The translations under genes and the position numbers were made by a program. From JAYODW01 sp038116745 (lineage in GTDB: Bacteria > Pseudomonadota > Gammaproteobacteria > Ga0077536), in contig JAYODW010000001.1 of NCBI GenBank assembly GCA_038116745.1, positions 151,707 through 215,706 on the forward strand: a DNA stretch of 64,000 nucleotides, read 5' to 3'. Below, piece after piece: positions 33,229 through 41,422 of this stretch (its first letter is position 1; each line of letters starts with the position of its first letter). The notes under the pieces are model-generated. The model searched no databases. It worked only from the letters and a program-made list of their open reading frames with translations, and was not told where the DNA came from.

Positions 33229-34827
33229 ATGAGTGCAAAGCCTGATTTTTCTGCAGACGGTGACACGACCACTGCGTTTAGCGCGGTTGTCGGTGAGGCG
33301 AACGTCAGGACCGATCTGGCCTCCCGTCATCTCTACTCCACCGATCTCAGCTGCATTCCGGGTGAGATTGCCGAGGTCGTCGTCAGTCCCGGGAGCGCTG
33401 AGGAGCTGGCGGCCTGTGTCCGCATCGCGCACGCGGCCGGACTTGCTGTTGTGCCCCGCGGCGGCGGCATGTCCTATACCCGCGGCTATCAGCCACAGCG
33501 CGCGGCCTCCATGCTGGTCGATATGCGGCGCATGGACCGGGTCCTCGAGATCAACGCGGAGGACATGTTCGTCACTGTCGAGGCTGGATGTACCTGGAAA
33601 AAACTCTACGAGACGCTCGGCGAACACGAGCTGCGCACACCGTATTTCGGCCCGCTCTCGGGCATGTATGCCACCGTCGGCGGGGCGGTATCGCAGAACA
33701 GCCTGTTTCTGGGATCGGGCCTGTACAACACCGTTGCCGAGAGCGTTCTGGGACTTAAAGTCGTGCTGGCAGATGGCGAGGTGCTGCAGACCGGGTCAGC
33801 CGCGCATCGTCATGGCCAGCCGTTCTGGCGCCATTTCGGGCCGGACTTGAGCGGCATTTTCACCGCGGACACCGGCGCATTCGGCGTCAAAGCCGAGATT
33901 ACGCTGCGCTTGATTGAGGCCCCGCAGGTGACGCTGTTTATGTCCTTCGCGTTCGACACCATAGAAGCCATGCTTGAGACGCAGACGGTCCTCGCGCGCA
34001 AACGGCTCTGTGCTGAGTGCTATGGGTTCGATCCCTACTACAACGCGGGCTTCGAAAAGCAGGGCTTTACCTTCGGCGAAGGCATGGCGGTGTTGCGCGA
34101 CGTGGTGGCGTCCGAGGGCGGTATCAAGGGCCTCTGGACCTCGTTCAAGGTTGCCGCGTCCGGTAAAACATTTCTGCGCGACGTGAAGTACTCCCTGCAC
34201 ATGACCTTCGACAGCTACGACCGGGACGTCGCGCACCGCGCGCTCGAGACCGCCCGCGCCGTATGCCTGGAGAAAGGTGGACGCGAAATCGACAACACCC
34301 TGCCGACGGTGTTCCGCGCGCACCCTTTTGCCGGCGTGCGGACCGTGCTTCTCGGGGCGGAAGGCGAGCTCTGGCTTCCGGTGCACGGATTCATGCCGTT
34401 GTCCAAAGCGGTCGAGGTGGGACAGGCGACGGAGGCGTACTTTGCAGAGCACCGCGAAACGCTGGATAAGTACGCGATAAAGACTTCTTACCTGACCTGT
34501 TTCGCGGGGACAGAGTTCGTGATCGAGCCGTCTATTTACTGGGCTGATGAGCTCGGTGAGTTTCGTTTAAGCCTGATAGAAGATGAGTTTGCCGAGAAAT
34601 GGCGCGAGATCCCCGCAGACGAAGAAAAGCGGCAGGTAGCGCTGAAGCTTCGCGAGGGGCTGCGGGATCTCTATGACCAGCACGGGTGCTGCCATCTGCA
34701 GATCGGCAAGTACTACCCGTATCAGGACATGATTGCGAACGACGCCATGAAGCGTCTGCTGCGCGGTGTGAAAGACGTTCTGGACCCGCAGGGCAGCATG
34801 AACCCAGGCGCCCTCGGGCTCGAGTAA
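33229..34827 (+). CDS. FAD-linked oxidase of the VAO/PCMH family
   Basis: A 532-residue flavoprotein with an N-terminal FAD-binding domain (AGLAVVPRGGGMSYTRGYQP, then FVTVEAGCTWKKLYETLGEH, and the GGAVSQNSLF segment) and a C-terminal cap ending IGKYYPYQDM and DPQGSMNPGALGLE. This ending is typical of the vanillyl-alcohol oxidase and D-lactate/glycolate-oxidase-like group. These enzymes oxidise alcohols, hydroxyacids or para-alkylphenols with electrons passed to oxygen or a cytochrome. AGGAGAG precedes the ATG. It is in line with hyuAB and the dehydrogenase downstream. Confidence 0.88.
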   Translation: MSAKPDFSADGDTTTAFSAVVGEANVRTDLASRHLYSTDLSCIPGEIAEVVVSPGSAEELAACVRIAHAAGLAVVPRGGGMSYTRGYQPQRAASMLVDMRRMDRVLEINAEDMFVTVEAGCTWKKLYETLGEHELRTPYFGPLSGMYATVGGAVSQNSLFLGSGLYNTVAESVLGLKVVLADGEVLQTGSAAHRHGQPFWRHFGPDLSGIFTADTGAFGVKAEITLRLIEAPQVTLFMSFAFDTIEAMLETQTVLARKRLCAECYGFDPYYNAGFEKQGFTFGEGMAVLRDVVASEGGIKGLWTSFKVAASGKTFLRDVKYSLHMTFDSYDRDVAHRALETARAVCLEKGGREIDNTLPTVFRAHPFAGVRTVLLGAEGELWLPVHGFMPLSKAVEVGQATEAYFAEHRETLDKYAIKTSYLTCFAGTEFVIEPSIYWADELGEFRLSLIEDEFAEKWREIPADEEKRQVALKLREGLRDLYDQHGCCHLQIGKYYPYQDMIANDAMKRLLRGVKDVLDPQGSMNPGALGLE

Positions 34828-34854
34828 CACAGCGTTCGGCACAGGAGAACACGC

Positions 34855-35546
34855 ATGAATATTGGGTTTCTCGGGGCGGGGCTGATGAGCGCGCCTATGG
34901 TCGCGAATCTGGTGGCCGACGGACATGCGGTCCGCGTCTGGAACCGCACGGCAGAGAAAGCCGCGGCATTAGGCGCAGTTGGCGCGCAGCCTATGGCAAC
35001 GGCTGCCGAGGTCTGCGAGCCGGGTGGCGTGGTCATGAGCTGCCTGGCAGACGATGCCGCGCTGGATGCCGTGTTCGCGTCGGGCGATGTGCTCAGTGCG
35101 CTGGGCCAGGGCGGGGTCCACGTGTCGATGAGCACGATCTCGGCGGCCTGCGCTGCGCGGCTGGCGGAAGCACATGCGCTTGCGGGTGTGGACTACGTCG
35201 CGGCCCCGGTACTCGGGCGACCTGAAGCGGTGCAGGCGCGGATTCAGTCATGGATTGTGGCTGGGCGCAGTGAGGCTAAGGCGCGGGTCGTTGGCTTGCT
35301 CGAGCAGCTCGGGCGCAAGGTATTTGATTTTGGAGGAGAGCCCGCGGCGGCTAACGTCGCCAAGGTCAATTTCAACTTTCTTATCGTTTCAGCGGTCGAA
35401 GCTATGGCCGAGGCCTTCAGCGTGGTCGAGAAATCAGGGCTCGATCCGCACGCGTTTTACGAGATGGTCGCCAGCAGCGCTTTCAGCTGTCCGCTGTACC
35501 AGAACTACGGAAAAATTCTCGTTGACCAGAGCTGGGACCAGGTTGG
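34855..35546 (+). CDS. Beta-hydroxyacid dehydrogenase family protein, 3' end lost in assembly gap
   Basis: About 230 residues are visible. MNIGFLGAGLMSAPMVANLV is the Rossmann loop (GxGxxx[GA]), followed by VWNRTAEKA, MSTISAACAARLAEAHALAG and DYVAAPVLGRPEAVQA for the substrate region. The normal catalytic Lys is in VAKVNFNFLIVSAVEAMAEA. The protein is of the 3-hydroxyisobutyrate dehydrogenase/NPALP group, normally ~290 residues, so the last ~60 are missing. AGGAG precedes the ATG, 27 bp after the oxidase. The open frame continues through the N-run into a different gene; that fusion is an artefact. Confidence 0.88.
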
Positions 35547-35646
35547 NNNNNNNNNNNNNNNNNNNNNNNNNNNNNNNNNNNNNNNNNNNNNNNNNNNNNN
35601 NNNNNNNNNNNNNNNNNNNNNNNNNNNNNNNNNNNNNNNNNNNNNN
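35547..35646. other. Assembly gap (100 N) joining two different genes
   Basis: Left of the gap is a beta-hydroxyacid dehydrogenase, right of it a 2OG/Fe(II) oxygenase. At least ~60 residues of the first and over 100 of the second are missing, so the real gap is several hundred bases or more. Confidence 0.97.
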
Positions 35647-35955
35647 GATTACAACCACCTGCATCAGGATCTCTATGGCGAGCTGTATTTCCCGTTTCAG
35701 GTCGCAATTCTGTTGAACAGTCCGGGTGACGACTTCACGGGTGGTGAGTTTGTCCTGACGGAAAGTCGACCTCGGGTTCAGTCCAGACCGACCGTGGTTC
35801 CGCTCAAGCAGGGCGATGCGTTGGTCTTCGCCGTCAACGAGCGTCCGGAGCAGGGCAGCAGAGGTTATCGCAGGGTCGTGATGCGCCACGGGGTGAGCGA
35901 AGTTCTATCCGGCGAGCGACATACCCTGGGGCTCATCATGCACGACGCCCGCTGA
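35647..35955 (+). CDS. 2-oxoglutarate/Fe(II) oxygenase, DNA-alkylation-repair-associated type, C-terminal part
   Basis: Only about 102 residues remain. YNHLHQDLYGELYFPFQVAI has the iron-binding His-x-Asp, and GDDFTGGEFVLTE, PLKQGDALVFAV, then RHGVSEV with the second iron His, complete the double-stranded beta-helix. This matches the PF09859-type oxygenase ('oxidative demethylation of damaged DNA'), normally ~220-240 residues. Its N-terminus is in the gap. The stop is three bases before the alkB start, so both are likely co-expressed for alkylation damage repair. Confidence 0.82.
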   Translation, partial: DYNHLHQDLYGELYFPFQVAILLNSPGDDFTGGEFVLTESRPRVQSRPTVVPLKQGDALVFAVNERPEQGSRGYRRVVMRHGVSEVLSGERHTLGLIMHDAR

Positions 35956-35958
35956 CCG

Positions 35959-36594
35959 ATGAGCGATCTGTTTGCGGCTGTGCGACCGGCGTGCGAGCAG
36001 CTTCGCGAGGGTGTGTACCTGTTATCCGGCTTCGCCGACCCCGAAATGCTGTTCCACGAGATCCCGCGGATCCTGGCAGCAGCGCCGTTGCGTCACATGG
36101 TGACGCCCGGAGGGCGACAGATGCGTGTGGCGATGAGCAACTGCGGACCTTTCGGATGGGTCTCCGAGCGCTCGGGATATCGTTATGCGGCAACGGATCC
36201 CGAGAGCGGCAGCCCTTGGCCGAGCATGCCGCAATCGTTCCGGGATCTTGCCGCGCGTGCGGCTGATGCCGCCGGTTTCGGTGTGTTCGAGCCGGATGCG
36301 TGTCTGGTCAATTGCTACACCACTGGGTCATCTTTGTCCGCGCATCAGGATATGGACGAAGCCGACCGCAACTGGCCGATTGTGTCGGTGTCGATAGGCG
36401 TAAGCGCCACCTTCCTGCTCTACGGATTGAACCGCGGCGGTACGCCGCAACAGGTGCGTCTGCACAGCGGTGATGTCATCGTCTTCGGTGGGCCTTCCCG
36501 GCTTATCTATCACGGGGTGAAGCGCCTTGAAGCCGGGTACCATCCATTAACCGGATCGTGTCGCTATAACCTGACTTTCAGACGCGCGCGCTGA
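35959..36594 (+). CDS. alkB: Alkylated DNA repair dioxygenase AlkB
   Basis: A 211-residue protein aligning along its length with E. coli AlkB. The Fe(II) ligands are His129-x-Asp131 (SAHQDMDE) and His185 (IYHGVK); Arg202 in CRYNLTFRRAR binds 2-oxoglutarate. AlkB demethylates 1-methyladenine and 3-methylcytosine in single-stranded DNA and RNA. MRVAMSNCGPFGWVSERSGYR-like N-terminal residues form the nucleotide-recognition lid. No ada gene is visible next to it, although part of the locus may be lost in the gap upstream. The ATG is three bases after the preceding stop. Confidence 0.95.
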   Translation: MSDLFAAVRPACEQLREGVYLLSGFADPEMLFHEIPRILAAAPLRHMVTPGGRQMRVAMSNCGPFGWVSERSGYRYAATDPESGSPWPSMPQSFRDLAARAADAAGFGVFEPDACLVNCYTTGSSLSAHQDMDEADRNWPIVSVSIGVSATFLLYGLNRGGTPQQVRLHSGDVIVFGGPSRLIYHGVKRLEAGYHPLTGSCRYNLTFRRAR

Positions 36595-36630
36595 GTACGG
36601 TCTGGCAAAACACTTGAGGAGGAGGGTGCA

Positions 36631-37494
36631 ATGGCGCTGGGCGTAGTCCGGGAGATCTGGCGGTTCCCGGTGAAATCCATGCAGGGCGGGCGGGTGTCGT
36701 CTGCTCGAGTATCCGTAACTGGGATCCAGGGCGATCGCGCGTGGGCGATGCGCGATGAGGCGCGCCAGGAGGTCCAGTGGGGTAAGAAATACCCGCAGCT
36801 GATGCAGTGTCAGGCGGTGTATCTCGAAGAGCCGGGCGAGGAGGGGGCAGCGCCTGTTGCCATTACGTTTCCAGATGGGGAAACCGTGCGCAGCGATGCG
36901 CCCGAGGTGCACGAGCATCTAAGCCGCCTGATTGAAGGGAAGGCGAGTCTGTGGCCGGTACAGCCGGCCGAGAACAAGGGTTTCTACCGGCGCTACAAGC
37001 CGGATGCTGCGCAGTTCCAGCAGGAGATGGCGGACGCGTTTGCGCGTGAGCCCGGCGAGCCGTTACCGGATCTTGCCCAGTTCCCCGAGGTTCTGATGGA
37101 TTACGTTTCCGTGCCGGGAACCTTTTTTGATAACGAAGCGATCCATCTCATGACGACCGCTTCCCTGTCGCATATGCAGGGTCTGGACCCGGACGCCAGC
37201 TGGGACGTGCGGCGTTTTCGGCCTAATTTTCTGATCGAAACGCCTACGGGCATCTCCGGCCTGGCGGAAAACGCCTGGGTCGGTAAACGTATCCGCCTGG
37301 GGCAGGTGATCCTTGAGATCAGCGCGCCCACCCCCCGCTGCGGCATGACCGTGCGAGCGCAGGGAGACCTCGGTTTTGACCGGATGATTCTGCGCAATAT
37401 TGTCCGGCATGCAGATCAATGTCTCGGCGTCGGGGCGCACTGTCGCGAGGCCGGCGAAGTGCATGAAGGTGACGCAGTCGAGCTGCTCGACTGA
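36631..37494 (+). CDS. MOSC-domain protein (YcbX/mARC-like)
   Basis: A 287-residue protein with an N-terminal beta-barrel (REIWRFPVKSMQGG, GIQGDRAWAMRD) and a C-terminal MOSC domain whose Cys in TPRCGMTVRAQGDLG would ligate a molybdenum cofactor. NFLIETPTGISGLAENAWVG is also typical. Relatives reduce N-hydroxylated bases (YcbX, mARC). YcbX normally has a C-terminal ferredoxin domain, which is absent here. GAGGAGGAGGG precedes the ATG. It may be co-transcribed with alkB (36 bp upstream) and DUF2461 (12 bp downstream); N-hydroxylated-base detoxification beside alkylation repair would make sense. Confidence 0.86.
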   Translation: MALGVVREIWRFPVKSMQGGRVSSARVSVTGIQGDRAWAMRDEARQEVQWGKKYPQLMQCQAVYLEEPGEEGAAPVAITFPDGETVRSDAPEVHEHLSRLIEGKASLWPVQPAENKGFYRRYKPDAAQFQQEMADAFAREPGEPLPDLAQFPEVLMDYVSVPGTFFDNEAIHLMTTASLSHMQGLDPDASWDVRRFRPNFLIETPTGISGLAENAWVGKRIRLGQVILEISAPTPRCGMTVRAQGDLGFDRMILRNIVRHADQCLGVGAHCREAGEVHEGDAVELLD

Positions 37495-37506
37495 AGGAGG
37501 GCATAC

Positions 37507-38196
37507 ATGGCTCAGTTTGATGGTTTCCCGGCAGAGTGCCTGCCGTTCCTGACGCAGCTGGCGGCCAACAACAACCGTCCGTGGTTTAACGAGAACAAGC
37601 AGCGCTACGAGGACAACGTCCGTTATCCGGCGCTGTCGTTCATCGCTGACATGGGCGAGCCGCTGAAAAAGCTGTCACCGAATTTTCTGGCTGTGCCGAA
37701 AAAGGTCGGCGGCTCACTCATGCGTGTCTACCGGGATACGCGATTCGCCAATGACAAAACGCCGTTCAAGACCAACGTCGGGATCCAGTTCCGTCACGAG
37801 TCGGGTAAAGATGTGCATGCACCCGGTTTCTATGTGCATCTCGAGCCCGGGAATTGTTTTCTGGGCGCCGGTATCTGGCGGCCGGAGGGCGCGGTTTTGA
37901 ACGGGATCCGGGAATTTATCGTGGACAATCCCAACGCCTGGCGCGAAGCAACCCAAAGCCGGTCTTTCAAGCGCAACTGGGCGCTCGTGGGCTCGACGCT
38001 GACACGCCAACCGCGCGGATTCGATGCCGACCATCCGCTGATGGTGGACCTGAAACGCAAGGATTTTATTGCCTGCATGAACTTCGACGATGCTGAGATC
38101 AACAAGCGCAACTTTGTCAGCTTCGTTATCCGACATTTCAAGACTACCGTGCCGCTGGTCAGCTATCTGTGCATGGCGGTGGAGGCAGAGTTCTAG
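37507..38196 (+). CDS. DUF2461 (TIGR02453) family protein
   Basis: A 229-residue cytosolic protein. FLTQLAANNNRPWFNENKQRYE, RVYRDTRFANDKTPFKTNVG, GFYVHLEPGNCFLGAGIWRP and the C-terminal RHFKTTVPLVSYL are the family's landmarks. The Asp/Arg/Lys of the RDTRFANDKTPFK motif probably form the functional site. The function is not known. GGAGG precedes the ATG, 12 bp after the MOSC gene. Confidence 0.88.
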   Translation: MAQFDGFPAECLPFLTQLAANNNRPWFNENKQRYEDNVRYPALSFIADMGEPLKKLSPNFLAVPKKVGGSLMRVYRDTRFANDKTPFKTNVGIQFRHESGKDVHAPGFYVHLEPGNCFLGAGIWRPEGAVLNGIREFIVDNPNAWREATQSRSFKRNWALVGSTLTRQPRGFDADHPLMVDLKRKDFIACMNFDDAEINKRNFVSFVIRHFKTTVPLVSYLCMAVEAEF

Positions 38197-38227
38197 TGCA
38201 AACCTGGAGCGGGCGAGGTGAGCCGAT

Positions 38228-39223
38228 ATGAATGATGCTGCACGGGATCTGCGCGCAGTTGAGCAACTGACTATCCAGGTGCTCGTTGACAACGTCACCG
38301 ATGGGTTGTCGACCAATCCGTCGCACGTGCATTCGGAAATGCAGGTGCGCGCCGGCGGGGGTATGGAAGTGCTGTCGGGCCAGGCTATCTGCTGTGCACA
38401 TCACGGACTCTCGCTGGTGCTGACCACGACTGCAGGCGCAGAGCGCCACACGCTGCTGTTCGACGCCGGACCCGAGGATTACGCCGTTGCGCGGAACGGT
38501 GATCGCTTGAATGTCGATTTCGGCGCGGTAGAAGCGCTGGTGCTGTCGCATGGCCACTGGGACCACGCCGGCGGCATGCTGGAAGCCGTACGACTGGTGC
38601 GCGAAGCGCGGCCGAACGGTGAACTGCCGTGCTATCTCCATCCAGGGATGTTTCGACAGCGCGGGATTCGTCTGGGCCATGGTGGTGTGCTGCGCATGGC
38701 TGACGTGCCAACGCCAGACGACTACCGCGAGGTGCAAGCAGAGCCCATCGTCATTGACCATGCGACTGCCCTGCTGGACGGGCATTTTTTTATCAGCGCC
38801 GAGATCCCTCGCGTCACTGCCTATGAGAAGGGACTGCCAGGACATGTTGCGCGGGATGCCAGTGCGGACGATTGGGAGGACGATCCCTGGATCATGGATG
38901 AGCGGTTCATGGTCGTGAAGCTGGCAGGTCGGGGACTGGTGGTTTTCTCAGCCTGCTCCCATGCCGGGTTGATTAATGTACTGACCGAAACGCGGCGACA
39001 GTTCCCGGGCGATCCCATCCACGCGGTGGTCGGAGGATTTCATCTCTCGGGTGCTACCGTAGAACCAATCATTCCGGAGACGGTGCGCGACCTCGCCGGT
39101 TTCGATATCCGCTGGATAGTGCCGTCCCACTGCACGGGCTGGCGCGCGACGGCGGCGCTGGTCCAGGCCTTTGGCGAAGAGCGGGTGGTGCCGAACGCAG
39201 TGGGTAAGCGCATCGTTTTCTAG
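38228..39223 (+). CDS. Metallo-beta-lactamase-fold hydrolase
   Basis: A 331-residue protein of the DUF-type MBL group near the 7,8-dihydropterin-6-methyl-aminobenzene-phosphate synthase-like relatives. The metal site is LSHGHWDHAGGM (HxHxDH), with GGFHLSG and SACSHAGLINV supplying further His residues. LLFDAGPEDYAVARNG precedes it. Members hydrolyse a range of phosphoester, thioester or lactone substrates, so function cannot be deduced. GAGGTGAG precedes the ATG. It is the last gene of the run beginning at alkB and converges on surE. Confidence 0.86.
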   Translation: MNDAARDLRAVEQLTIQVLVDNVTDGLSTNPSHVHSEMQVRAGGGMEVLSGQAICCAHHGLSLVLTTTAGAERHTLLFDAGPEDYAVARNGDRLNVDFGAVEALVLSHGHWDHAGGMLEAVRLVREARPNGELPCYLHPGMFRQRGIRLGHGGVLRMADVPTPDDYREVQAEPIVIDHATALLDGHFFISAEIPRVTAYEKGLPGHVARDASADDWEDDPWIMDERFMVVKLAGRGLVVFSACSHAGLINVLTETRRQFPGDPIHAVVGGFHLSGATVEPIIPETVRDLAGFDIRWIVPSHCTGWRATAALVQAFGEERVVPNAVGKRIVF

Positions 39224-39346
39224 CGGCGGAGATCCGCTGCGTGACCGACCCCGGGGCAGAGGCGATCTGCGCCCTGGACATCTCAGTCGGGCGTCGGAGC
39301 GCTTTCCCCGGGTTAAAGCCGCGCTGTCAAAGACGGCGCGCAAAAA

Positions 39347-40123
39347 TCAGGCGGTTGACTGCCCGAAGCTCTTCAGGTCGAGCAAGGTTGCGCTGACGTG
39401 GCCGGCCTTGATTGTGGCGTCATCGGTATCTTCAAGCGGATCGATCTGTGCCTCATGAAGGCCGAAGTGATACTGGTCACCCTGTTTCTTGAAGCAGTCA
39501 CGATAGGTGGAAAAGCCAAGGCGCGTCCGGCGGATCTCGGGTTCGCCGTCTGAGGCATAGGGAAAGTTGATATTCCAGGTTGTGGTCTGGTCGAAATGGC
39601 TGGCAATGAAGGTTCGCCAGACCCGGTGGATCAGCTCCCGGGTGCTCTTTTTCAGTGCGACAACGGTTTCGTCCCGAAACTGGCGGTTCTGGTCCCAGTA
39701 GATGAAATCCTCGCGTGTCAGCTCCTGCGACAGGGCAAGTCCCGGCAGGCCGGCGATATTGCCCTCAAGGCAGGCGCCGACCGTGCCCGAAGCAAAGATG
39801 AAACCCAGGCCGACATTTTTCCCGATGTTTATCCCGGACACGACAATGTCCGGTTTCCTGTCGAGCAGATTGTAGAGCGCCAGGTTGACGCAGTCTGCGG
39901 GTGTGCCGGTGACAGACCAGGCGGGGTGCTCATGAACCAGGATCTGTTCGACGTACAGCGGGCCGTGGCGGGTCATCGACTTGCCCTTCCAACTCTGCTC
40001 GGTGGCTGGTACCACGACAGACAGTTCGCCGAGGTCACGCAGCGCATCGATTGCGAAATGAAACAGGGGGGAGTCGTGGCTGTCGTCGTTGGTCAGCAGG
40101 ATATGCGGCCGCTCAGGCATCAC
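39347..40123 (-). CDS. SurE-family 5'/3'-nucleotidase
   Basis: A 258-residue protein of the SurE family of metal-dependent phosphatases acting on nucleoside monophosphates. ILLTNDDSHDSP carries the Asp-Asp metal motif (usually NDDG), followed by SVVVPATEQSWKGKSMT, VTGTPADCVNLALYNLL and VVSGINIGKNVG. The typical surE-pcm-nlpD-rpoS context is absent, and the NDDS variant suggests a divergent paralogue. Two adjacent ATGs open the frame. Confidence 0.88.
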   Translation of the reverse strand: MMPERPHILLTNDDSHDSPLFHFAIDALRDLGELSVVVPATEQSWKGKSMTRHGPLYVEQILVHEHPAWSVTGTPADCVNLALYNLLDRKPDIVVSGINIGKNVGLGFIFASGTVGACLEGNIAGLPGLALSQELTREDFIYWDQNRQFRDETVVALKKSTRELIHRVWRTFIASHFDQTTTWNINFPYASDGEPEIRRTRLGFSTYRDCFKKQGDQYHFGLHEAQIDPLEDTDDATIKAGHVSATLLDLKSFGQSTA

Positions 40124-40241
40124 TGGCTTTCACTCGGCTGGGGGAAGGTGGGGAGTCTATCCCAAGGCATTCATGGCTGGCCAAGTCGTGTCGCGGGTTT
40201 GCGCCGCGCGGGCGGTTGATCGCTGAATGTCGCCCTGTGTC

Positions 40242-40736
40242 CTAGAGCGGGCGCCAGGCGGTAAAGGTAGCGGCCTGGCCGTTCAGATCACCGGACGCGC
40301 TGCGCACATTCCAGACGGTTGCCTCTTCGATGGTGAAGCGACGACCGCTGGCGGCGATCCTGACCCCGCTGTAATGGTCCACATAGCCTTTCTCCCTGAC
40401 CGTGCGCATGACGTTTTCGCGCGCCTCCTGACGCGCAGGCTCTGCGGACTCCCGCGATGGAGTCAGCACAAATTGCGCCCAGGGCATCTCAAACAGGCGC
40501 TGCGCGGCGAGGTTTGCGTAGTTGAACAGCGGATCGCTTTCGGTGCCATGGGACAGCAACACGAAGTCAGCGTGATAAACCGCACGCGCCAGCGCTGAGC
40601 CGTGCTCCGGTCCTTCATAGACTCGACGCCCGGTCAGGGCATGGTAGCTGTCGAGCAGTTGCGCGACGTGAGCGAGCATCCAGTCGTCGGCCGCGCTTGG
40701 CTCTGCCGGACGCGGCGTGTTCGGAACGTCCGTCAT
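40242..40736 (-). CDS. MEKHLA-domain protein
   Basis: A 164-residue protein with a single PAS-like MEKHLA domain. NYANLAAQRLFEMPWAQFVL, PSRESAEPARQEARENVM, GYVDHYSGVRIAASGRRF and GQAATFTAW are the recognisable segments. In plants the domain is found at the end of HD-ZIP III proteins; bacterial single-domain versions have no fixed function but look like small-ligand or redox sensors. Its ATG overlaps by four bases (ATGA) the stop of the DsbA-family gene upstream. Confidence 0.82.
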   Translation of the reverse strand: MTDVPNTPRPAEPSAADDWMLAHVAQLLDSYHALTGRRVYEGPEHGSALARAVYHADFVLLSHGTESDPLFNYANLAAQRLFEMPWAQFVLTPSRESAEPARQEARENVMRTVREKGYVDHYSGVRIAASGRRFTIEEATVWNVRSASGDLNGQAATFTAWRPL

Positions 40737-41380
40737 AGGCCGCGTGCAGCGGCCCGTTTAAAGGCCAGCGACATGGTCTCCGGCGTCTGCGCACCAGAGA
40801 ACAACAGTCGGCCATTGAACAGGAACGCGGGTACACCGTTGATGCCAGCGTCTTGTGCCGCACGCTCGCGGGTCTCGATTGCCTGTTCGACGCCCGGCGC
40901 ACTGAGAGCTCGCTCGGTGGATTCGCGCTCGAGTCCGGTGCTCTCGGCAATCTCAAGCAGGATAGCTGTGGCCCCGACGTCTCGCCCCTCCACGAAATAA
41001 GCGGCAAACAACGCGTCGACGACGGCATCCTGCTTGCCAGCGCTTGCCGCGTGTTCAATGAGCGCATGGGCCCGTCGGGTGTTGGGGGTGCGCGCGATTC
41101 GCTCAATCGCCATGGGGAGCCCGTCTGCCGCCGCATTCGCCGCGACGTTGGCGTACAGCTGGTTGGCGTACTCGACAGAGCCGAACTTGGCCTCGCAGTA
41201 ATCGCGGCGCGCCATGCCTGCTTTCGGCATAGTCGGATTGAGTTCGTAAGGCGCCCATTGCACTGTCAGCTCAAGCTCATCGCCGACCATCTTGATTGCC
41301 CGCTCCAGGCGTCGCTTGCCGATATAGCACCACGGGCAGACAACGTCGGACACGACTTCGAGGCGCGCTTTATATGTCAT
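40733..41380 (-). CDS. DsbA-family oxidoreductase (FrnE / 2-hydroxychromene-2-carboxylate isomerase-like)
   Basis: A 215-residue thioredoxin-fold protein with Cys15-Pro-Trp-Cys18 (VVCPWCYIGKRRLERAI), an inserted helical domain and the cis-Pro loop GINGVPAFLFNGR. YELNPTMPKAG is typical of the FrnE group. There is no signal peptide, so it acts in the cytosol in disulfide exchange or as an isomerase. It is translationally coupled to the MEKHLA gene. Confidence 0.88.
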   Translation of the reverse strand: MTYKARLEVVSDVVCPWCYIGKRRLERAIKMVGDELELTVQWAPYELNPTMPKAGMARRDYCEAKFGSVEYANQLYANVAANAAADGLPMAIERIARTPNTRRAHALIEHAASAGKQDAVVDALFAAYFVEGRDVGATAILLEIAESTGLERESTERALSAPGVEQAIETRERAAQDAGINGVPAFLFNGRLLFSGAQTPETMSLAFKRAAARGL

Positions 41381-41422
41381 CTCAGGAACCCTTAAGCGGA
41401 GTTGGTCAGGCGCTGGCAGCGC

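Noticed and set aside
34855..35955. One 366-codon open frame joining a dehydrogenase to an oxygenase
   Set aside because: The frame is open only because 100 N fall in phase; the two sides belong to different families and each lacks a part.
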